64,000 nucleotides of DNA from Hyphomonas sp. L-53-1-40 (GCF_000682775.1 NZ_AWFI01000001.1:496001-560000), one strand, 5' to 3'. Positions 8,490 to 18,394 are shown, numbered from the stretch's first letter. Notes: generated by a model not told the origin, from the sequence alone. Translations and numbers: made by a program.

Positions 8490-10369
8490 TCGAACTCGGC
8501 CATTTTGCGGCCTTCTTGGCGCTGGCAGCGGCGCTGGCGCAGGGCATGTTCGGCCTGATGGGCCAACGGCGGATGGCGGGGCTTGCCGCTTATGCCGGTT
8601 TCGCGGTGATGATCCTGTCTTTTGTAACGCTGGTCGTGGCCTTTGCCCGGTCTGATTTCTCGGTCGCGCTGGTGGCCAACAATTCGCACACGTTGAAGCC
8701 GATGATCTACAAGATCGCTGGCGCCTGGGGGAACCATGAAGGTTCGATGGCGCTCTGGTGTCTTGTCACGCTTGGCTTTGGCGCGGCAGGCGCGCTGTGG
8801 ATGCGCACCGGGCGCGACCTGTTCGAGGCGCGCGCGCTCGGCATTCAGGGCCTGCTGGCGGTCGGCGCACTGGCCTATTTGTTGTTTGCGTCGTCGCCCT
8901 TCCTGCGGCTGGATCCGGCTCCGTTTCAGGGCGCAGGGCTGAACCCGCTCTTGCAGGATCCGGCGCTCAGCATTCATCCGCCCATGCTGTATCTTGGCTA
9001 TGTCGGATATTCCTTTGTGTTTGCGCTGGCGGCGGCTGGCCTGATGGAAGCGCGGGTCGATTCTGTCTGGGCGAAGGAGGCGCGGCGCTGGTCGTTGGCT
9101 GCTTTCATTCCGCTTACGCTCGGCATCGCGCTCGGCTCCTACTGGGCCTATTACGAGCTTGGCTGGGGTGGCTGGTGGTTCTGGGACCCGGTGGAAAATG
9201 CTTCGCTGATGCCGTGGCTGATCGGGGCTGCGCTGTTGCATTCGGTTGTCGTGACAGAGAAGCGCGAGGGCTTCGGGGCCTGGTCGGCGCTGCTGGCGGT
9301 GCTGGCCTTCTTGTTCTCGATCATGGGCGCATTCCTCGTGCGCTCGGGCATCCTCACGTCTGTGCACGCCTTCGCCGTGGACCCGGAGCGGGGCATGCTC
9401 TTGCTGTTCGGCCTGCTGACCTATGGCGGCTTTGCGCTGGTGCTGTTTGCCATGCGGGCACCGAAACTGTCGGGCGGCAAGCCGTGGATGTTGCTCAGCC
9501 GCGAAGGCGCGCTGATGGCGAACAATATCGTTTTGATCGTGGCGGCGTTGACTGTGTTACTCGGTACGCTTTTTCCGCTGATGGCGGAGGCAGCCGGCCG
9601 GACGATTTCTGTTGGCGAGCCCTACTTCAATCTGACGTTTACGCCGATGCTGGCACTGCTGCTGCTCATATTGCCGGTAGTTCAGGCTTGGGCGTGGGGC
9701 AAGGCGGATTTGAAGAACTGGTCCAAATGGGCGATCGCTGGCGGCGCGCTGGCGCTGGTCTTCCTCGCCTTGGGGGTCGGCCTTTGGGACATTTCCATCG
9801 GCGCAGCACTTGGCCTCGCGCTAGGTGCGTGGCTGGTGATTGGCGCACTGTGGGAATTGAAGCGCCGGGCGATCACGCCGGGGCGGATCTTCCGCCTGCC
9901 GCCGCGCGTCTGGGGCATGACGCTGGCCCATATGGGCCTCGGCCTGTTTGTGATTGGTGCGGTGGTCGAGACCACGGGACGGTATGAGACGACGGTGGCG
10001 CTGGCAGAAGGCGGATCAGGCACGGTGGCGGGCTGGACGCTGACCCTTGATCAGGTGCGCGCAATCGAAGGCCCGAACTGGTATGCCGACCGGGCGCAAC
10101 TGACCGCGACGCGCGGCAGCGCCAAGGCGATCATGACGCCCATGAAACGGTATTATCCGGCGGCACAAATGCCGACCACGGAAACTGCGATTCACAAGAC
10201 GGGCACCGGCGATCTCTATGCAGCGCTGGGCGAGCAGCGCATGGTGGACGGCGCGCCCCGCTGGGTGTTCCGAGTCTACTATAATCCGATGATTGACCTG
10301 TTATATTTCGGCGTGATCCTGATGGCATTGGGCGGTGCCTTCAGCCTGTGGCCAAGGCGCAAAGCATGA
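8486..10369 (+). CDS. ccmF: Haem lyase subunit CcmF
   Basis: A 627-residue polytopic membrane protein of the CcmF/CycK family. It has many transmembrane helices and the tryptophan-rich haem-handling WWD signature, GWGGWWFWDPVENASLMPWL, on a periplasmic loop. Conserved histidines flank it (for example in NHEGSMALW and SIHPPMLYLGY). With CcmH and CcmI it attaches haem to CXXCH motifs of apocytochromes c. Length is near that of the family. It overlaps ccmE at its start and ccmH at its end by ATGA junctions, so the three genes form a tight operon. Confidence 0.95.
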   Translation: MIELGHFAAFLALAAALAQGMFGLMGQRRMAGLAAYAGFAVMILSFVTLVVAFARSDFSVALVANNSHTLKPMIYKIAGAWGNHEGSMALWCLVTLGFGAAGALWMRTGRDLFEARALGIQGLLAVGALAYLLFASSPFLRLDPAPFQGAGLNPLLQDPALSIHPPMLYLGYVGYSFVFALAAAGLMEARVDSVWAKEARRWSLAAFIPLTLGIALGSYWAYYELGWGGWWFWDPVENASLMPWLIGAALLHSVVVTEKREGFGAWSALLAVLAFLFSIMGAFLVRSGILTSVHAFAVDPERGMLLLFGLLTYGGFALVLFAMRAPKLSGGKPWMLLSREGALMANNIVLIVAALTVLLGTLFPLMAEAAGRTISVGEPYFNLTFTPMLALLLLILPVVQAWAWGKADLKNWSKWAIAGGALALVFLALGVGLWDISIGAALGLALGAWLVIGALWELKRRAITPGRIFRLPPRVWGMTLAHMGLGLFVIGAVVETTGRYETTVALAEGGSGTVAGWTLTLDQVRAIEGPNWYADRAQLTATRGSAKAIMTPMKRYYPAAQMPTTETAIHKTGTGDLYAALGEQRMVDGAPRWVFRVYYNPMIDLLYFGVILMALGGAFSLWPRRKA

Positions 10370-10782
10370 AACAGCTCGTTGTGATCCTGATCAGTCTGGT
10401 GCTTGCCGGGTTCGCCGTGGCCGAAGATGTTGCGCTCGATGACCCGCAACAGGAGGCCCGCGCGCAATCTCTGATGCGCGAGCTGCGCTGTGTCGCCTGC
10501 GAGAATGAACCGATTTCCCAGTCCGCCGCGCCAATTGCCGAAGACATGCGCGCGCGGGTACGCGTGATGATCGAGGATGGCGCGAGCGACGAAGAAGTGC
10601 GCGGCTGGTTCGAGGACCGGTATGGCGAGTTCGTCCTGTTCCGTCCGAAGGCGGACGGTGTAGCGGGCTGGCTACTATGGGGTGGTCCGTTCCTGCTATT
10701 GCTGTTTGGCGCGTTCATTGGCGTCGCGATTGCGCGCTCGCGCAGGGCGCAGGTGGACCCGGTCGAACCGGAAGACGCCTAG
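10366..10782 (+). CDS. ccmH: Cytochrome c biogenesis thiol-reductase subunit CcmH
   Basis: A 138-residue protein with a signal peptide (MKQLVVILISLVLAGFAVA), the redox motif LRCVACENEPIS (CxxC in an LRCxxC context) and the three-helix domain ending GWFEDRYGEFVLFRP. One C-terminal transmembrane helix (LLLFGAFIGVAIA) anchors it. CcmH keeps the apocytochrome CXXCH cysteines reduced for haem attachment. The ATG at 10366 overlaps the ccmF stop and is preferred over 10348, which would run inside ccmF. No ccmG (thioredoxin-like) gene lies between ccmF and ccmH, unlike many ccm operons. The 3' end overlaps a convergent gene by 4 nt. Confidence 0.93.
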   Translation: MKQLVVILISLVLAGFAVAEDVALDDPQQEARAQSLMRELRCVACENEPISQSAAPIAEDMRARVRVMIEDGASDEEVRGWFEDRYGEFVLFRPKADGVAGWLLWGGPFLLLLFGAFIGVAIARSRRAQVDPVEPEDA

Positions 10783-11336
10783 TAGAGTCCGGTTGGCAGG
10801 AAGAAACGTCCGCCAAGCCAGACAACCCATCCGCCCAGCGCGATGAACGGCCCGAATGGAATGGGCGTATCGGCATCGACCTTGCGGATTCCGAGCGCCG
10901 ACAGTCCGATCACGCCCACCAGTGCGGAGGCCGACGCGACGAGCATAATGGGGGCAAGGCCCGCCCAACCAGTCCATACGCCAAGCGCGCCGAGCAGTTT
11001 GGCGTCACCCCGTCCGAGTCCGTCTTTGCCACGCAAGTGGCGATAGCCGAGTTCCACCATCACCAGAATGCCATAGCCGACCAGTCCGCCGATCAGGTGC
11101 GCGCGCCACGCTTCAGGCCGGGTCAGCCAGACCATCAGGATGCCGAGCAGGACCGTTGAGGCCGTCAGGGCATCCGGAAGTGTTAGCGTGCGAATATCAA
11201 TGACGCTGAGTCCAAGCAGAAGGACGCCGAGGCAGAGGGTCAATACCACTGTGCCGGGCGGCGCGAAGCAGATGCCGCTTGCCAGTAGAGCGCACCCGGC
11301 CAATCCGGTCAGAATGATTGTCAGCTTATTATGCAA
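10779..11336 (-). CDS. A24-family prepilin peptidase, short form
   Basis: A polytopic membrane protein of about 185 residues. It keeps both catalytic aspartates of type IV prepilin peptidases: D in VIDIRTLTLPDAL and D in GLGRGDAKLLGALG. It lacks the N-terminal methyltransferase domain of PilD, so it resembles the short CpaA/TadV type. Start choice is uncertain: no ATG lies close, and TTG at 11336 is preferred because AAGGA lies about 8 nt upstream. No pilin, tad or type II secretion genes are seen nearby, so the substrate must be encoded elsewhere. The gene converges on ccmH. Confidence 0.8.
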   Translation of the reverse strand: MHNKLTIILTGLAGCALLASGICFAPPGTVVLTLCLGVLLLGLSVIDIRTLTLPDALTASTVLLGILMVWLTRPEAWRAHLIGGLVGYGILVMVELGYRHLRGKDGLGRGDAKLLGALGVWTGWAGLAPIMLVASASALVGVIGLSALGIRKVDADTPIPFGPFIALGGWVVWLGGRFFLPTGLY

Positions 11337-11981
11337 CTGCTCGTCCTTCTGCCCCACCAGAGGGCATCTGGTTGAAGACCATTCGCTTGGCCAGAAATCA
11401 ATGCTTGTCGAAGCCTGTATGTGAGACTGTGGGAAAGGATGCCGACGCCGCTCCATAACATTCGTCAGCTGGGTGGGGACGCGCTTGACGACTGCAATGG
11501 CCCGGAGATGACGTCCTGGCAGGGACACATTGCCTCCGGAGGCGAATGCCGCAGAACCTGAAACAGGGCCTGTGCGACGCCGGCAAGGGGTAGGGGCGCT
11601 TGCGTAAAGAGTAGCAGGCAACCCAACACTCAGCCTGGCACGATGTGCCGGTTGAGAGGGTGTCCTGATCTTCGCTCAAAGCCCCATTGCCTTGTTCCGC
11701 GATTAGAATGAGCGCAAAATTCGTGGCTTACAAGGGCCTTTTGATCCGCCTTGCGTAAACTTCATTAAAAAACAGGTTTCTGTAGAGTTACCTTCAGATT
11801 CACACTGTTGGCGCATGTCGACCTTACGAAGTCGCGTCAATCCGAGATATTTCCGGGACGATTCCCTTACAGACGCGCGAAAATCGCCTTACTGTCTTTT
11901 AATGACCACAATGCTTGTGGCAGGCTTATGCTGGCCCACATGCCCAATACAGGCAAATTTTTCAGTGACTTGGAGACAGGA
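11337..11981. other. 645-bp intergenic region before the HtrA gene
   Basis: No convincing gene is seen on either strand. The frame open upstream of the HtrA start has no RBS and lacks family-like sequence. The region must carry promoters for the divergent prepilin peptidase (minus) and HtrA (plus) genes. The AT-richer part at about 11750-11810 is the likeliest position for the HtrA promoter. Confidence 0.4.
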
Positions 11982-13514
11982 ATGAAGACAATCGGCATAT
12001 CGAGACAGGCCATGGTAGCTGCGCTGGTGGGCGTGGCGATGGTAGGCTCTTTCTCCCTCGCCCCACAGATCTTCAGCCCGGAGGCGGGTGCCCAGCCGAT
12101 CCAGATTGAAGCGCCACGGGGCGCACCGCTCAGTTTTGCCGATTTGATCGAACAAGTTGAGCCTGCCGTGGTCAGCGTCAACGTCACCACCGAGCGCGAA
12201 GTCGGCCGTATGGCTGACATGCAGGAATTCTTCGAACAATTCCGCGGCATGCCTGGCCTGGATGAGTTCATGGAACAGCGCCGTCAGGAAGAGGAAGAAG
12301 AACCTGAAACGCGCGAGGGTCGTTCGCTTGGTTCGGGTTTCTTCATCTCCAAGGACGGCTACATTGTCACCAACAATCACGTCGTTGATGGTGCCACCGC
12401 CATTCAAGTCGTTCTGAAGGACGGTACGGAGCTCGATGCCGAACTGGTCGGCACCGATGCGCAAACGGATCTCGCTGTGCTGCGTGTCACAGAGCCGGGT
12501 GAGTATCGCTTCGTCAGCTTTGGCGACTCCCACACTATGCGCAAGGGCGACTGGGTGGTCGCGCTTGGCAATCCATTCGGACTTGGTGGCACTGCCACTG
12601 CGGGCATCTTGTCAGCCGATGGCCGCGAGATTGGCCCGGACAGCCCCTATACAGATTTCCTCCAGATCGATGCCTCCATCAACCGGGGCAATTCCGGTGG
12701 CCCCACCTTTGACCTCAATGGCAATGTGATTGGTGTGAACACGGCGATCTTTTCGCCGACGGGCGGTTCTGTCGGGATCGGCTTTGCGATTCCGGCAGAG
12801 CTCGCCAGTGAAGTGACCAAGTCCCTGATCAAGGACGGCAAGGTCTCACGCGGCTGGCTGGGTGTTGCCATCCAGGACCTGACAGATGACATGGCCGAGG
12901 CCCAAGGCATCAAGGATGCCAAAGGTGCAATCATTGCCGATGTCACCAATGGCAGCCCGGCAGAAAAAGGCGGCCTCGCACGTGGCGACATCATCCTGTC
13001 CGTCAATGGCGACAAGGTCACCGATGCAACATCGACGACGCGGCTAGTCGGCAAACTGATCGCCAATACGCAGAACAAGTTCGAGATTATTCGCGGCGGC
13101 AAGAAGCAGACCCTAAATGTCACCGTTGGCGAGCGTCCGAGCAATCCGAATGCGATCGTCGAACCGGCGCTTTCTTCGTCAGCCACGACGGCGCCGGATA
13201 CCGGCAAGGAAGTGAAGGAAGTTGGCGCGACGTTCGAGAAGATGGACGACGAATTGCGCACCCGTCTTGGCTTGCGTGCCGGCGAAAATGGCCTGCTTGT
13301 GTCGGGCATCACCAAGGACGGCGTCATGGAAGAGGCTGGTATTCAGGAAGGCATGGTCATCCTGGAAGTGAACAACAAGCCGGCCACATCCGTCGAAGCC
13401 TTCCGCAAGGCAATTACCGACGCCAAGAACGCCAAGCGCACGAAAATTCTGATCGCAGTCCGTATTGGCCAGATCACGAATTATCGCACCATTGACCTGT
13501 CGGACGCCGAATAG
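11982..13514 (+). CDS. degP: Do/HtrA-family periplasmic serine protease
   Basis: A 510-residue protease/chaperone. The N-terminal signal sequence (MVAALVGVAMVGSFSLAP) directs it to the periplasm. A trypsin-like domain carries the triad H133 (NNHVVDGA), D163 (QTDLAVLRV) and S238 (NRGNSGGP). Two PDZ domains follow, the first around SRGWLGVAIQDLT and the second near the C-terminus (VSGITKDGVMEEAGIQEGMVI). A charged acidic segment with a run of five glutamates sits in the LA-loop region before the catalytic histidine. Start 11982 has GGAGACAGG just upstream and begins a proper signal peptide; the frame is open further 5'. It degrades or refolds misfolded envelope proteins. A two-component pair follows after 9 nt, suggesting joint envelope-stress control. 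Confidence 0.93.
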   Translation: MKTIGISRQAMVAALVGVAMVGSFSLAPQIFSPEAGAQPIQIEAPRGAPLSFADLIEQVEPAVVSVNVTTEREVGRMADMQEFFEQFRGMPGLDEFMEQRRQEEEEEPETREGRSLGSGFFISKDGYIVTNNHVVDGATAIQVVLKDGTELDAELVGTDAQTDLAVLRVTEPGEYRFVSFGDSHTMRKGDWVVALGNPFGLGGTATAGILSADGREIGPDSPYTDFLQIDASINRGNSGGPTFDLNGNVIGVNTAIFSPTGGSVGIGFAIPAELASEVTKSLIKDGKVSRGWLGVAIQDLTDDMAEAQGIKDAKGAIIADVTNGSPAEKGGLARGDIILSVNGDKVTDATSTTRLVGKLIANTQNKFEIIRGGKKQTLNVTVGERPSNPNAIVEPALSSSATTAPDTGKEVKEVGATFEKMDDELRTRLGLRAGENGLLVSGITKDGVMEEAGIQEGMVILEVNNKPATSVEAFRKAITDAKNAKRTKILIAVRIGQITNYRTIDLSDAE

Positions 13515-13523
13515 GAGATTCCG

Positions 13524-14222
13524 ATGCTTGATACGGTTCAGGAAGACACCATGCATGTTCTCGTAATTGAAGATGACATCGAAATGGCCAGCTTCATCGA
13601 GAAGGTTCTGGTCGAGGCGGGCCACCGCGTCGACATGGCAACCGATGGTGATAGCGGCCTGGCCATGGCGCGGGCGTCTGAGTTCGACGCGCTTGTCGTA
13701 GACCGGATGCTGCCGGAAAAAGATGGCCTGACCTTGGTCAAGGAATACCGGGAAGCGGGCGGCAAGACGCCGACCCTCTTCCTGTCAGCTCTGGGCGATG
13801 TCCAAAATCGGGTGCAGGGGCTGAAGGTTGGCGCGGATGACTATCTCGCCAAGCCATTTGCTCCGGCCGAACTTGCTGCACGGGTCGAGGCACTCGGCCG
13901 TCGCCTGCCGGTGGAGCAACAGGTGACGGTCCTGAAAGCCGGTGATCTTGAAATGAATCTGCTGACCCGCAAAGTGACGCGGGCCGGGCAGAAGATCGAC
14001 CTCCAGCCGCGCGAGTTCCGTCTGCTGGAATATCTTATGCGCCATGCCGGACAGGTCGTGACGCGTACCATGTTGCTGGAGAAGGTGTGGGATTATAATT
14101 TCGACCCCCAGACCAATGTGATCGACGTCCACATCTCGCGCCTGCGCGCGAAGATCGACAAGGAATTCGAAGAGCCACTTCTGCATACGGTGCGCGGGGC
14201 AGGGTATCGCCTGCAGGGCTAG
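13524..14222 (+). CDS. OmpR-family response regulator
   Basis: A 232-residue receiver plus winged-helix regulator. Counted from the internal ATG at 13551 the phosphoacceptor is D51 (LVVDRMLPEKDG) with acidic D8/D9 and K in YLAKPF. The effector domain shows LQPREFRLLEYLMRHAGQVVTRTML and HTVRGAGYRL. Two starts compete: 13524 has AGGAG at ideal spacing, while 13551 gives the normal family N-terminus MHVLVIEDD and has AGGAAG. The gene lies between htrA and a histidine kinase gene in one direction, so all three probably form an operon controlling envelope stress. The direct targets are not readable. Confidence 0.92.
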   Translation: MLDTVQEDTMHVLVIEDDIEMASFIEKVLVEAGHRVDMATDGDSGLAMARASEFDALVVDRMLPEKDGLTLVKEYREAGGKTPTLFLSALGDVQNRVQGLKVGADDYLAKPFAPAELAARVEALGRRLPVEQQVTVLKAGDLEMNLLTRKVTRAGQKIDLQPREFRLLEYLMRHAGQVVTRTMLLEKVWDYNFDPQTNVIDVHISRLRAKIDKEFEEPLLHTVRGAGYRLQG

Positions 14223-14255
14223 ACGCCCGGGCAGGCGACTGGCACCTAGCACCAC

Positions 14256-15656
14256 ATGAGACTCGCACTGCCGACCTTTCTGAAGACGACGACGTTCAAA
14301 CTGGCGCTGATCTACAGCGCCATGTTTGCGGCGTTTTCGGCTGCGTTGCTGGTCTATCTCTATTATTCGACGGTCTACTATATCCGCACGGAGAGCGAGC
14401 GGCGGATGGATCTCGAATTCGAGCAGCTTGGAAACGCCTATTTCACAGGCGGAATGGAGCGTCTCAGCCAGTCCGTTCTGGAGCGGATGACGCGCACCGG
14501 CTCTACATATTTCTACTATCTTGAAGACTCTTCGGGCCGAAAGATTGCGGGCCATTTCGGGCGGATGCCGACGGCGCCGCCAGCAGCAGACGTGCAGACC
14601 GTTTATTTCGAGTTCCGCCAGCAGGAGCCGGACGGAACCGAGATCCTGCGGCAGGCAGCAGGTCGTATCGTGCGCCTGCGTGACAATGGTGGTGCTTTGC
14701 TGGTGGCATTTGACACCGAACAGCAGACGGCGATTGTGGGGCGCATACAGCGCGCAATCTTCATTGCCGCTCCCATCGGGTTGGTCTTCTCATTGCTGGG
14801 GGGAATCCTGATTTCGCGCGGAGCCGCGCGACGGGCAGATGAACTCGCGCGGACGGCCGAGGCCGTGATGGGCGGGGAATTAGGCAGGCGCGCACCCGTG
14901 CGCGGATCTGGCGACGAGTTCGACCGGCTGGCGTCCCGGCTGAATGCCATGCTCGACCAGATCGAGAAGCTGGTGGATTCCACGCGCCATACAGGGAACG
15001 CAATTGCGCATGACCTGCGCTCGCCGCTCTCGCGCCTTCGCAATCGACTGGAGATCGCCCTGTCCGAACCGATGTCACGCGAAAGCGCCGAGGCTACTCT
15101 GGAAGTGACGGTCGAGGAGGTGGACCGGGTGCTCGGCACGTTCAACGCAATCCTCCGCCTTGCGCGGTTGGAAGCGGGCGCGGAAGGCGAGCGTGTACGG
15201 ATGGACGTGTCGGAACTCGGCGAAGAACTGGCCGAACTCTTCGACCCGGCCTGCGAGGAAGCGGGACTTTCCTTCAAGAGCCAGATTTCTCGCAACCTCA
15301 CCATTCTTGCGGATCGTGACCTTGTGGGTCAGGCCTTGTCGAACTTGCTCGACAATGCCGTGAAGTACACGCCCGAAGGCGGTGCCATCACATTCTCCAT
15401 TACGCGCGGCCCGAATGGCACTGTCGATATGACTGTGGTGGATTCCGGGCCCGGTGTGCCGGAAGGGTCGCGCGAACTGGTCGTACAGCGCTTCCAGCGT
15501 ATGGATTCGGCGCGTACCCAGCCTGGATCCGGCCTTGGTCTCGCGCTCGTCGATTCCGTGGCAGACATGCATGGCGGCAGTTTGATCCTGAGTGATGCGG
15601 GCGGCGATCCGGACATGCCGGGTCTGAAGGCCACGCTGCGACTGCCGAGAGTGTGA
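14256..15656 (+). CDS. Sensor histidine kinase
   Basis: A 466-residue membrane kinase. Transmembrane helices are at about residues 10-33 and 168-190, enclosing a periplasmic sensor loop of about 130 residues. A HAMP domain leads to the H-box (AHDLRSPLSRLRNRLE), then the ATPase motifs NLLDNAVKYT, VDSGPGVPE and GSGLGLALVDSVADMHGG. It is the presumed partner of the response regulator encoded 33 nt upstream. The next gene, glnE, begins 7 nt after its stop. The signal sensed is unknown; the htrA gene at the head of the cluster suggests envelope stress. Confidence 0.9.
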   Translation: MRLALPTFLKTTTFKLALIYSAMFAAFSAALLVYLYYSTVYYIRTESERRMDLEFEQLGNAYFTGGMERLSQSVLERMTRTGSTYFYYLEDSSGRKIAGHFGRMPTAPPAADVQTVYFEFRQQEPDGTEILRQAAGRIVRLRDNGGALLVAFDTEQQTAIVGRIQRAIFIAAPIGLVFSLLGGILISRGAARRADELARTAEAVMGGELGRRAPVRGSGDEFDRLASRLNAMLDQIEKLVDSTRHTGNAIAHDLRSPLSRLRNRLEIALSEPMSRESAEATLEVTVEEVDRVLGTFNAILRLARLEAGAEGERVRMDVSELGEELAELFDPACEEAGLSFKSQISRNLTILADRDLVGQALSNLLDNAVKYTPEGGAITFSITRGPNGTVDMTVVDSGPGVPEGSRELVVQRFQRMDSARTQPGSGLGLALVDSVADMHGGSLILSDAGGDPDMPGLKATLRLPRV

Positions 15657-15663
15657 TGCCCGT

Positions 15664-18327
15664 ATGCTGACGATCCTGCCAATCGCAGATACCGCCGAAG
15701 CCGCGCTGGAGCGGGCTCTGCCAGCGGCGCCCTATTTGCGGCGCCTGCATGAGACGGGCGTGCGCGGGCATTGGCGCGATGCCTTGCAGGCCGTCAGGGA
15801 TATTCCAGCCGATTTGCCCGAAGCCGATGTCATGGCAACGATGCGCAAGGCCAAGGCGCAACTGCATCTATCGGTCGCAGCAGAAGACCTGGCCGGCGTG
15901 TTGCCGGTGATGGGTGTGACGCGCGCGCTCAGCGAGTTTGCCGAAGAGTGCCTTGAAGCAGTATTGCGTGCGTCTCTCGCCAAACGGGAGCTTGGCGGCG
16001 CGGGCATCTTCGCGGTCGCCCTTGGCAAGATGGGCGCGTATGAGCTGAACTATTCAAGCGATATCGATATCTGCGTGTTCTATGAGCCGGGTGTGTTCAT
16101 GGACGGTGACTTTTCCGCCGGGGAGACCGCACAGCGTATCGCACGGGACCTCGTCCGCATGATGCAGGAAGCGACGGGTGACGGTTATGTGTTCCGAACC
16201 GACCTTCGATTGCGGCCCGATCCGTCGTCGACGCCCCTGGCGGTCTCAACGAAGATGGCGGACCTTTACTATGAAAGTGTGGGTCAGAACTGGGAGCGGA
16301 TGGTCTGGATCAAGGCGCGTCCGACCGCCGGAGACCATGCGAGTGCGGACCGTTTCCTGAAAATCCTGCAACCTTTTGTCTGGCGCCGTAATCTCGACTA
16401 TTGGGCGATTGGCGACATCCAGGCCATCAAGCGGATGATCAACAGCAAAGTGGGGCGCGCCGATTTCGAGACCGTCTCGCCGGACGTGAAGCTGGGGCCG
16501 GGCGGCATTCGCGAGATCGAATTCTTTGCCCAGACGCAACAATTGATCCTTGGTGGGCGACAGTCGGAACTGCGCGATAATTCCACGCTCGGGGCGCTCG
16601 CCGCGCTAACGGGTGCAGGTGTGGTCGAACGCAACACGGCCGAGGAATTGGAGACGGCCTATCTCGCCTTGCGCAATCTGGAGCACAGGGTCCAGATGCG
16701 CCGCGACGAGCAGACCCATACCGTCCCGGCGGGCGAAGATGACCGCAAGGACGTGGCCATGCTTTGCGGCTATGCCGATCTTGCCTCATTCGACCGGGAC
16801 TTGCAGGCCACACGCCGCTGCGTTCAGGCGCACTATGACGGTTTGTTTGCTCATGAAGACCGGGCACTGGACGCCAGTCCGCTGGGCAATCTTGTCTTCA
16901 CGGGTGTTGATGATGATCCGGGGACGATTGAAACGCTTGCTTCGCTGGGCTTCAGCAACCCAAGCGCGGCTATTGAGTCGATCCGGTCCTGGCATCGGGG
17001 GCGCGTGCCAGCAACGCGCACGGCGCGGGGCCGGGAACTGTTGACGGCCTTGCTGCCAAGCATGCTGGAAGCGATGGGCAAGACGGGTGAGCCCGACGAG
17101 GCGTTTCGCTGGTTCTCGCGTTTCTTCGAAGGGATGTCCTCTGGCGTGCAGACGCTGTCCATGCTGTTGGCAGAACAGACCCTGCTGGATGATCTTGTAT
17201 CCACGCTCGCGCTCGCGCCGCGCCTCGCGCAGATTCTGTCACGCCGCCCAGACCTGTTGGAAGCCTTGGTCAGTCGTCAGGAACCGCCACGTCCGGTGAT
17301 TGACGACTCGGTCAGTTTCGATGGCGCGCTGGATGCGTGGCGACGCTACCACCGGGAACAGAATTTCCTGATCGGGCACCGCTTGTTGCATGGCCTGATC
17401 AATGCGCGCGATGCCGGGGCGCACTGGTCAGACCTTGCCGATGAGACCATTCAGGAAATGGCCAGTGCCGCTGAGCGTGAAACCGAAGATCGCTATGGCC
17501 CGCGACCGGGCAGTTGGGCCATCTTCGCCATGGGCAAGCTGGGCGGGCGGGAACTGACGGCCGGGTCCGATCTCGACATTATCGTGATCTACGACGCAGA
17601 CCCGATGGTGGCGCAGACCTGGTACACGCGATTTACGCAGCGCCTGATCACGGCCTTGACGGCTCCCACAGCTGAGGGGGATCTCTACGAAGTCGACATG
17701 CGATTGCGGCCTTCCGGCGGCGCCGGACCCGTTGCGGTCAGCGTGCCGGCTTTCGAGCGCTACCAAAATCATGATGCCTGGACCTGGGAGCATATGGCGC
17801 TTACGCGCCTGCGACCGGTCACGGGCGACGAGGCGCTCTGCTATCGCATCATGAAGATCGCCTGCGAAGCTATCGTCGCGCGCGCGGGCAAGACGGATGG
17901 TACGATCTCGCAGGACGTGGCGAACATGCGCCAGAGGCTCTATCGCGAGAAGCCGGGGACAGGCCTTTGGGACCTGAAAACTGCCGAGGGCGGATTGGTC
18001 GATGCCGAGTTTGTCGTTCAGCGCGATATGCTGTTGCGTGGCGAACCGGATGCGATCCGTTCCAATACGCGCGAGGCGATTTCCTGCTCGTCCCTGCCGG
18101 AGGCGGAAAGGACGTTACTTGAAGAGGGAGTCACCTTTCTTCAATCGCTCCAGCAGGTTCACAGATTGGCGCTCGGCAGCGAAATGGCGGGCGGGCACAT
18201 ACCGGAAGGCTTGAAGGACAGGCTTTGTCGGTCGGTAGATATGGAGACCTTCGATGCACTTGAGGCGGAAATATCTTCAGTGAAATCAAAGGTTCACATG
18301 CTGGCGGTGAAAAAACTTCAGCTTTGA
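15664..18327 (+). CDS. glnE: Bifunctional glutamine synthetase adenylyltransferase/adenylyl-removing enzyme
   Basis: An 887-residue cytoplasmic enzyme with two nucleotidyltransferase domains in tandem. The N-terminal adenylyl-removing domain shows ALGKMGAYELNYSSDIDICVFY and the C-terminal adenylyltransferase domain shows MGKLGGRELTAGSDLDIIVIYD; both keep the metal-binding DxD carboxylates. A PII/helical linker lies between them. The enzyme adds or removes AMP on glutamine synthetase in response to PII and glutamine, controlling nitrogen assimilation. It is somewhat shorter at the N-terminus than many alphaproteobacterial GlnE proteins of about 950-1000 residues. It directly follows the kinase gene, but no functional link is implied. 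Confidence 0.93.
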   Translation: MLTILPIADTAEAALERALPAAPYLRRLHETGVRGHWRDALQAVRDIPADLPEADVMATMRKAKAQLHLSVAAEDLAGVLPVMGVTRALSEFAEECLEAVLRASLAKRELGGAGIFAVALGKMGAYELNYSSDIDICVFYEPGVFMDGDFSAGETAQRIARDLVRMMQEATGDGYVFRTDLRLRPDPSSTPLAVSTKMADLYYESVGQNWERMVWIKARPTAGDHASADRFLKILQPFVWRRNLDYWAIGDIQAIKRMINSKVGRADFETVSPDVKLGPGGIREIEFFAQTQQLILGGRQSELRDNSTLGALAALTGAGVVERNTAEELETAYLALRNLEHRVQMRRDEQTHTVPAGEDDRKDVAMLCGYADLASFDRDLQATRRCVQAHYDGLFAHEDRALDASPLGNLVFTGVDDDPGTIETLASLGFSNPSAAIESIRSWHRGRVPATRTARGRELLTALLPSMLEAMGKTGEPDEAFRWFSRFFEGMSSGVQTLSMLLAEQTLLDDLVSTLALAPRLAQILSRRPDLLEALVSRQEPPRPVIDDSVSFDGALDAWRRYHREQNFLIGHRLLHGLINARDAGAHWSDLADETIQEMASAAERETEDRYGPRPGSWAIFAMGKLGGRELTAGSDLDIIVIYDADPMVAQTWYTRFTQRLITALTAPTAEGDLYEVDMRLRPSGGAGPVAVSVPAFERYQNHDAWTWEHMALTRLRPVTGDEALCYRIMKIACEAIVARAGKTDGTISQDVANMRQRLYREKPGTGLWDLKTAEGGLVDAEFVVQRDMLLRGEPDAIRSNTREAISCSSLPEAERTLLEEGVTFLQSLQQVHRLALGSEMAGGHIPEGLKDRLCRSVDMETFDALEAEISSVKSKVHMLAVKKLQL

Positions 18328-18394
18328 GCGACGGAAACTCCGGGCCAACCCGTTCAATACGCGATGGGTGAGTAAAACAAACGGAGTTTTCTCA

